NCBI GenBank assembly: GCA_947454665.1 | Contig: CANGMU010000019.1 | Span: forward strand, 1 to 18,689 | Direction of reading: 5' to 3' | DNA length: 18,689 nt | Source: Pseudomonadota bacterium | Lineage (GTDB): Bacteria; Pseudomonadota; Gammaproteobacteria; Steroidobacterales; Steroidobacteraceae | Shown: one piece after another, positions 14,364 to 18,689 of the stretch | Position numbering within the stretch: the stretch's first letter is position 1 | Layout: each line of letters starts with the position of its first letter | Program-made: the position numbers and the translations under genes | The notes under the pieces: model-generated | Told to the model about the DNA's origin: nothing | Seen by the model: the letters and a program-made list of their open reading frames with translations, nothing else | Databases searched by the model: none

Positions 14364-15585
14364 CCACGAACAGGCCGATGACGGCCGCGGCCATCGCCGC
14401 GGTGCTCAGCCAGCCGAGTCCGCGGAGGCCACCGTGGATGGCCTGGTCCCCCATGATGTCCCGCCTGCCGGCGAGCAACATCATCACTGCCATGATGGGG
14501 ACGGCGATGACCCCGTTGAGGACTGCAGCCCAGAACAGTTGCTGCACGGCATGTCCCGGCGAGAGCGACAACAGCACGCCACCCAGCGTCGACAGGGCGA
14601 TGATCGAATAGAAGCCCTTGCCCTCCCCGGCCTCCAGGCGCGCGCTGAGCGTGCCCTCGAAGCCCAGAGCCTCGGCGGCGGCATAGGCGGCGGAACCGGC
14701 GAGCACGGGCACGGCAAGCAGGCCGGTGCCGATGATCCCGAGGCTGAACAGGGCGAAGGTGAAGGGGCCTGCAAGCGGGCGCAGGGCCTCCGCGGCCTGC
14801 GCGGCCGTTTCGATATGGACGGCGCCGTGCGTGTGCAGCGTGGCGGCCGTGCTCAAGATGATGAAGAACGCGACCAGGTTCGAGGCCGCCATGCCGACCA
14901 CGGTGTCCCAGCGGATGCGGCGCAACTGGCGACGCAGGCCTTCCGGGGTGTCGATTCCGTTGCCGCGCGTGTCTTCCATCTCCTGCCCGGCCTGCCAGAA
15001 GAACAGATAGGGGCTGATGGTCGTGCCGAAGACCGCGACGATCATCAGCAGCGCCTCGCGATCCAGCATCAAGGACGGCATCAGCACGCTGCGTGCAACG
15101 CGGAGCCAGTCGATGTCCAGCGCGAAGGCCACGCCGACATAGGCCAGCAGCGACAGCGTCAGCCACTTGAGCCAGCGGACGTAACGTCGGTACGGCAGGA
15201 AAACCTGCAGGCCAAGGCACAGCACTCCGAAGCCGATCGAATACAGCGTCTGCGAACCGCCTGCCAACAGCTGCATCGCCTCGCCCATCGCCGCGATGTC
15301 AGCGGACACGTTCAGCGTGTTGGCGATGACGAGGAGCGCGACGAGGGTGAACGTGACGCCTCGCGGAAAGGCGCGACGGATGTTGGCGGCGAGCCCGTGC
15401 CGCGTGACGAGTCCGATCCGGGCGCTGATCATCTGGATCGCGGTCATCAAGGGGAAGGTGACGACGACCGTCCACAACATGCCGAAGCCGAACCCGGCGC
15501 CGGCCTGGGAATACGTGGCGATGCCACTGGGATCGTCGTCGGCCGCGCCGGTGATCAGGCCCGGTCCGAGGCGATCCGGACGCAC
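14350..15585 (-). CDS. Divergent Nramp-family divalent metal transporter
   Basis: The 411-residue protein has about eleven hydrophobic segments and the Nramp opening GPGLITGAADDDPSGIATYS in TM1. Canonical Nramp proteins have DPGN in TM1 and MPH in TM6, where Asp, Asn and Met bind the metal. Here TM1 has DPSG (residues 18-21) and TM6 has TTISPYLFFWQ (188-198), so the Asn is replaced by Gly and the Met by Ser191, while Asp18 is kept. It therefore belongs to an Nramp-related branch whose substrate (Mn2+, Fe2+, Mg2+ or other) cannot be assumed. It starts at GTG 15585, sharing one base with the TAG of the TIR-like gene (TAGTG) and with GGAAA just upstream, so the two are probably translated together. 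Confidence 0.9.
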   Translation of the reverse strand: MRPDRLGPGLITGAADDDPSGIATYSQAGAGFGFGMLWTVVVTFPLMTAIQMISARIGLVTRHGLAANIRRAFPRGVTFTLVALLVIANTLNVSADIAAMGEAMQLLAGGSQTLYSIGFGVLCLGLQVFLPYRRYVRWLKWLTLSLLAYVGVAFALDIDWLRVARSVLMPSLMLDREALLMIVAVFGTTISPYLFFWQAGQEMEDTRGNGIDTPEGLRRQLRRIRWDTVVGMAASNLVAFFIILSTAATLHTHGAVHIETAAQAAEALRPLAGPFTFALFSLGIIGTGLLAVPVLAGSAAYAAAEALGFEGTLSARLEAGEGKGFYSIIALSTLGGVLLSLSPGHAVQQLFWAAVLNGVIAVPIMAVMMLLAGRRDIMGDQAIHGGLRGLGWLSTAAMAAAVIGLFVVSPG

Positions 15586-16073
15586 TATTTCCGGACCTTG
15601 AAGTCCTTGAACTCGGCGAAATCCTCCGCCGAAAAATCGATCGAATCGTAGCGGTCCTGGCTTTCCTTGCGGGCCAGCAGCTTGATCGCCGCGATGAGTT
15701 CCCGCTCGTTCCAGTCGACCACCCGATCACCCAGGGCCATCACGGGGGTCGGCACGGAGGTCTGTATGCCGAAGGGCTTGATGAGCAGGACTGGCTTGTG
15801 GTTCTGCCGTGCGTGCTCGAGCTGGAACAGCAGCAGCTGCGCATCCTGGCGGTAGACGCTGGTGGGCGCGATGACAACCTCGGCGACAGCAATCTGCTGC
15901 CGCAGTGCGGCCCGTTCGCTCTCCACGCCACCGGGGGGGCGCACATCGGTCCGCGCGGTGTTCCGGTAATAGAACTTGCCCGAGCTCTCGAGGTACTCGA
16001 ACACGCGGTGGTAGTCGTCGGACTCCTGCCACGCGTGTGCCACGAACAACCGGATCGGGTCCTGCTGCGCCAT
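15585..16073 (-). CDS. TIR-like domain protein (MTH538/ThsB-type)
   Basis: The 162-residue protein is almost entirely one flavodoxin-like domain: strand RLFVAHAW (residues 8-15), helix DDYHRVFEYLESSGKF, middle strand AEVVIAPTSVY, LEHARQNHKPVLLIKPFG, and VVDWNERELIAAIK. This order matches the MTH538 TIR-like family (PF08937), which includes ThsB, the signal-making protein of Thoeris anti-phage systems. By hand alignment to the KP motif, the position of the ThsB catalytic Glu holds Gln84, with a Glu two residues later. The acidic C terminus ends in FKDFKVRK. Starts at 16091 and 16106 are also in frame; 16073 is chosen because the domain begins right after it and because repeats upstream look like operators. 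No start has a strong ribosome binding site. It is coupled to the Nramp gene. Confidence 0.8.
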   Translation of the reverse strand: MAQQDPIRLFVAHAWQESDDYHRVFEYLESSGKFYYRNTARTDVRPPGGVESERAALRQQIAVAEVVIAPTSVYRQDAQLLLFQLEHARQNHKPVLLIKPFGIQTSVPTPVMALGDRVVDWNERELIAAIKLLARKESQDRYDSIDFSAEDFAEFKDFKVRK

Positions 16074-16096
16074 ATCAGTCAGTGTACCCATGACGC

Positions 16097-16140
16097 GGGC
16101 TGTCATGCCACAGCCCCGGGCTGTCGATACACTAGAGCCA
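16097..16140. promoter_or_regulatory. Divergent promoter/operator region between the TIR-like and EEP genes
   Basis: Three copies of GGGCTGT are present: + strand at 16097-16103, - strand at 16110-16116 and + strand at 16118-16124. The last two form a perfect 15-base palindrome (16110-16124); the two + copies are 21 bases apart, two helical turns. Next to them TACACT (16128-16133) is a -10 candidate for the EEP gene, and the overlapping TAGTGT (16134-16129, minus strand) one for the TIR-like gene. One regulator could control both genes. No good -35 boxes are seen. Confidence 0.42.
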
Positions 16141-16156
16141 TGGAGATCCCCGTCCG

Positions 16157-16903
16157 GTGAGACTCGTCGTCTACAACATCCGGTACGCCACGGGTACGGG
16201 GCCGGCCTTTCACCTGCCCGTCCCGGGTGCCGGATACCTGCGGAGTAGTCCGAACGTACTGCGCCAGCTCACGCAATTCCTGAAGGAACAGGATGCGGAC
16301 ATCATCGGGCTGATCGAAGTCGACACCGGTTCGGTCCGCAGCGGCAAGGTGAACCAGGCTGAACGCATCGCCGAGGCGCTGGGTCATTACTCGATCCATG
16401 AGTGCAAGTACGGCGCGCGCTCGATCAACCATTTCATGCCGATACTCCGCAAGCAATCCAATGCCTTCCTCGTCGGACCGCGCGTGCATGGTGAGCGATT
16501 CCATTATTTCGACTCCGGCATCAAGCGTCTGATCATCGAACTGGAACTCGAGGACGTCTGCGTATTCCTCGTGCACCTGTCGCTGAAGTACCGACATCGA
16601 CAGAACCAGCTGCGTTACCTGCACGATCTCGTTGCCGAGGCGCGCAAGCCGGTGATCGTGGCCGGCGACTTCAATACGTTCTGGGGCACGCATGAGCTGT
16701 ATCTGTTCCAGCAGGCTACGGGGCTGCGCAGTGCGAACGTCGAGGGCATGAACACGTTTCCGGCGCGCATTCCGCGGGCGGAGCTGGACTTCGTGCTGGT
16801 GAGCGACCGCATCGAGATCACCGGCTTCACGGTGCCCGACATCCGGTTGTCCGACCACCGACCGGTGGTCTGCGATTTCAACGTCAAGGGGAGCGCGTCA
16901 TGA
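16157..16903 (+). CDS. Endonuclease/exonuclease/phosphatase (EEP) family protein
   Basis: The 248-residue protein has a complete EEP (PF03372) active site: Asn7 in YNIRY, Glu54 in IIGLIEVD, His140 in LVHLSL, Asp171 and Asn173 in AGDFNT, Asp211 in LDFVLV, and Asp233-His234 in SDHRP. Members cut phosphodiesters in DNA, RNA, sphingomyelin or inositol phosphates with Mg2+; the substrate is not readable here. There is no signal peptide, so it is probably cytosolic. It starts at GTG 16157 with GGAG (16142-16145) eleven bases upstream. A six-codon frame (ATG 16140 to TGA 16158-16160) overlaps this start. Its own TGA overlaps the ATG of the next gene (ATGA), so it is coupled to a beta-oxidation gene, while it diverges from the TIR-like gene. 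Confidence 0.88.
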   Translation: MRLVVYNIRYATGTGPAFHLPVPGAGYLRSSPNVLRQLTQFLKEQDADIIGLIEVDTGSVRSGKVNQAERIAEALGHYSIHECKYGARSINHFMPILRKQSNAFLVGPRVHGERFHYFDSGIKRLIIELELEDVCVFLVHLSLKYRHRQNQLRYLHDLVAEARKPVIVAGDFNTFWGTHELYLFQQATGLRSANVEGMNTFPARIPRAELDFVLVSDRIEITGFTVPDIRLSDHRPVVCDFNVKGSAS

Positions 16904-18689
16904 CCACTTCGGCCTGGACCTGCCATACGGATGCCGATGGCATCGCCACGCTCAGCCTCGACGTCCCGGGACGTTCGGCCAATACCCTGTCGAATGCCGT
17001 GCTTGAAGAGCTCTCGGTCTGTCTCGATGCGCTGGAGCGAAAGCCACCTCGGGGTCTTCTGATCCGCTCGACCAAGTCGAGCGGATTCATCGCCGGAGCC
17101 GACGTCAACGAGTTCACGACACTTGCCACCGAGGCGCTCGCGCTGCAGATGGTGCAGCGGGGACAGGCACTGTTCGCGCGCATCGAAGCGCTGCCCTGTC
17201 CGACGGTTGCCCTGTTGCAGGGCTTTGCGCTGGGCGGCGGACTGGAACTGGCGCTCGCCTGCCGATATCGCGTGGGTGTCGATGACGGTCGTCTGTCACT
17301 GGGCTTGCCGGAAGTGCAGCTCGGGATCCATCCCGGTTATGGCGGTACCGTGCGCAGCGTGCGCCTGCTGGGTGTGCGGCCCGCCATGGACCTGATGCTG
17401 ACCGGCAAGTCGCTGCGCGGTGCCAAGGCGCTGTCAGTCGGGCTGGTGGACCGGCTCGTGCCAGCGGGCGAAGCGGAATCCGCTTGCCGGGCCTTGCTCC
17501 GTGGACAGCGTCCTGCGCATCGACCGCCGCTCGTTGAGCGCCTGCTGTCCTTCGGCCCTTTGCGGCGCGTGCTGCGCGGCATGCTGGTGGCACAGGTGGC
17601 GAAGCGCGTGCGCCGTGACCATTACCCGGCACCCTTCGCAATCATCGATCTCTGGGTCCGGTATGGCGCGCGCGGCAATGCCGCCTACGAGGCGGAAGCG
17701 CATTCGATCGCGTCGCTGTTCAACCATGACACGACACGCAACCTCGTCCGCATCTTCCAGCTGCAGGATCGGCTGAAATCACTCAAGGGTGCTGGTGGGG
17801 ATTCCCTTCATCATGTGCATGTCATCGGTGCGGGCGTGATGGGCGGCGATATCGCCGCCTGGTGCGCGCTGCGCGGCTTCGACGTGACCCTGCAGGACCG
17901 CACGCTCGCACAGGTCGAGCCGGCCCTGAAGCGCGCACAGGAGCTGTTCGCCAAGCGCATCCATGACGCGGGGGAGCGCGCGTCGGCAACGGCGCGCCTG
18001 CGTGCGGATGTCGAGGGTGCCGGCGTCGCCGAAGCAGATGTGGTTATCGAAGCGATCTTCGAGGACCTTGCGACAAAGCATGCCCTGTTCCAGTCGTTGG
18101 AGCCGCGACTGAAGCCCGGCGCCCTGCTCGCGACCAACACCTCGAGCCTGACCCTGGAGTCGATCGCCAGCGTACTGGCTGCGCCATCGCGACTCGTCGG
18201 CCTGCATTTTTTCAATCCCGTTTCGCAGATGCCCTTGGTCGAGGTCGTGCATGGCGCTACCTCGGACAAGGCCGCCGTCGACCTGGCCCTGGCCTTCACG
18301 CGACGGCTCGATCGCCTGCCCCTGCCCTGCCTGAGTGCCCCGGGCTTCCTCGTGAACCGCGTGCTTGCGCCCTATCTGCTGGAAGCCCTGATCGCGATCG
18401 AGGAAGGCATTGCGCCGGAAGTCATCGATGCGGTCGCGAAGGATTACGGCATGCCGATGGGGCCGATCGAACTGGCGGATGTCGTGGGACTGGATGTCTG
18501 TCGCCATGTCGGCGACATCGTGATCGCGTTGACCGGGCGCAAGCCGCCGATGCCGCTGTCACGCATCGATGGACTGATCGCCGCGCGCAAGCTGGGCCGC
18601 AAGACCGGCGAAGGCTTCTATGTGTGGCAGGACGGCAAGCCGCTGCGCAAGCCGGCTTCGGCGTCTCAGGCACCCAATGATCTGCGCGA
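16900..18689 (+). CDS. Fatty acid oxidation multifunctional protein: enoyl-CoA hydratase / 3-hydroxyacyl-CoA dehydrogenase (3' truncated)
   Basis: The frame from ATG 16900 stays open for 596 codons to the window end, so the gene is cut off on the right. It is a FadB/FadJ-like alpha subunit that hydrates trans-2-enoyl-CoA and oxidises 3-hydroxyacyl-CoA. The crotonase half has the oxyanion-hole segments SGFIAGADV and GFALGGGLE and both catalytic glutamates, Glu116 and Glu138 (GLPE). The NAD-binding dehydrogenase domain starts with GAGVMG at 310-315 and has the catalytic His436 in LHFFNPVSQMPLVEVV. The C-terminal dehydrogenase domain has APGFLVNRVL and GMPMGPIELADVVG, then KLGRKTGEGFYVW. About 100 more residues are expected by comparison with FadB/FadJ. 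fadJ or fadB cannot be chosen, so no symbol is given. A thiolase partner would be expected downstream. Confidence 0.93.
   Translation, partial: MTTSAWTCHTDADGIATLSLDVPGRSANTLSNAVLEELSVCLDALERKPPRGLLIRSTKSSGFIAGADVNEFTTLATEALALQMVQRGQALFARIEALPCPTVALLQGFALGGGLELALACRYRVGVDDGRLSLGLPEVQLGIHPGYGGTVRSVRLLGVRPAMDLMLTGKSLRGAKALSVGLVDRLVPAGEAESACRALLRGQRPAHRPPLVERLLSFGPLRRVLRGMLVAQVAKRVRRDHYPAPFAIIDLWVRYGARGNAAYEAEAHSIASLFNHDTTRNLVRIFQLQDRLKSLKGAGGDSLHHVHVIGAGVMGGDIAAWCALRGFDVTLQDRTLAQVEPALKRAQELFAKRIHDAGERASATARLRADVEGAGVAEADVVIEAIFEDLATKHALFQSLEPRLKPGALLATNTSSLTLESIASVLAAPSRLVGLHFFNPVSQMPLVEVVHGATSDKAAVDLALAFTRRLDRLPLPCLSAPGFLVNRVLAPYLLEALIAIEEGIAPEVIDAVAKDYGMPMGPIELADVVGLDVCRHVGDIVIALTGRKPPMPLSRIDGLIAARKLGRKTGEGFYVWQDGKPLRKPASASQAPNDLR

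Noticed and set aside
14146..15651. A 501-codon plus-strand frame through the Nramp gene
   Set aside because: Shadow frame; Glu/Gln/Arg-rich without domains, whereas the minus strand has clear Nramp motifs.
15585..16073. Calling a complete Thoeris system
   Set aside because: No ThsA-like SIR2/SLOG or other known Thoeris effector is in the window, and the catalytic Glu position holds Gln.

Overview
The window is GC-rich chromosomal DNA (codon third positions mostly G or C, long antisense open frames) from a bacterium that is most likely a gammaproteobacterium of the Xanthomonadales/Nevskiales kind. The gene order pheA-hisC-aroA-cmk-rpsA-ihfB, followed by galU, and the sequence types of IHF-beta, P-protein and S1 support this. 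The exact taxon cannot be fixed from sequence reading alone. No rRNA, tRNA, IS element, CRISPR array or phage gene was seen, and every gap between genes is under 110 bases.

Region 1 (1-7544, + strand) is a core supraoperon: a 5'-truncated D-3-phosphoglycerate dehydrogenase, the bifunctional P-protein PheA, the aminotransferase HisC, class II-like EPSP synthase AroA, cytidylate kinase Cmk, ribosomal protein S1 and IHF-beta. It couples serine, phenylalanine and chorismate synthesis to CMP recycling, translation and chromosome architecture. Junctions are tight (TAGTG at pheA/hisC, ATGA at aroA/cmk). RNA hairpins lie at the cmk end, in the rpsA leader and between rpsA and ihfB. A separate tyrA between hisC and aroA, as known in some relatives, is absent.

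Region 2 (7545-9030, + strand) holds a small secreted ComEA-like helix-hairpin-helix protein and galU (UDP-glucose pyrophosphorylase).

Region 3 (9031-11940, - strand) is a probable operon: a secreted protein with two NTF2/SnoaL-like halves and exactly two cysteines, a cytosolic DsbA/FrnE-like CGWC protein overlapping it by one base, and a Tet-type MFS exporter whose stop codon abuts that of galU. Divergent to it on the + strand are a small Tat-signal protein (12025-12441) and a small Sec-secreted four-cysteine protein (12530-13042), both of unknown function.

Region 4 (13043-16903) is the most interesting part. A MgtC/SapB-DUF4010 membrane protein is driven from a recognisable promoter whose -10 lies in an AT-rich palindrome. 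It converges with, and overlaps by 14 bases, a divergent Nramp-family transporter that lacks canonical metal-site residues. That transporter is coupled (TAGTG) to an upstream TIR-like gene of the MTH538/ThsB type. The TIR-like gene diverges from an endonuclease/exonuclease/phosphatase (EEP) gene across a short regulatory region with three copies of GGGCTGT. The TIR-like/Nramp pair with the divergent EEP nuclease is the best candidate for an undescribed functional module, but nothing in the sequence proves a defence role.

Region 5 (16900-18689, + strand) is a large beta-oxidation multifunctional protein (enoyl-CoA hydratase plus 3-hydroxyacyl-CoA dehydrogenase), coupled to the EEP gene by an ATGA overlap and still open at the end of the window.
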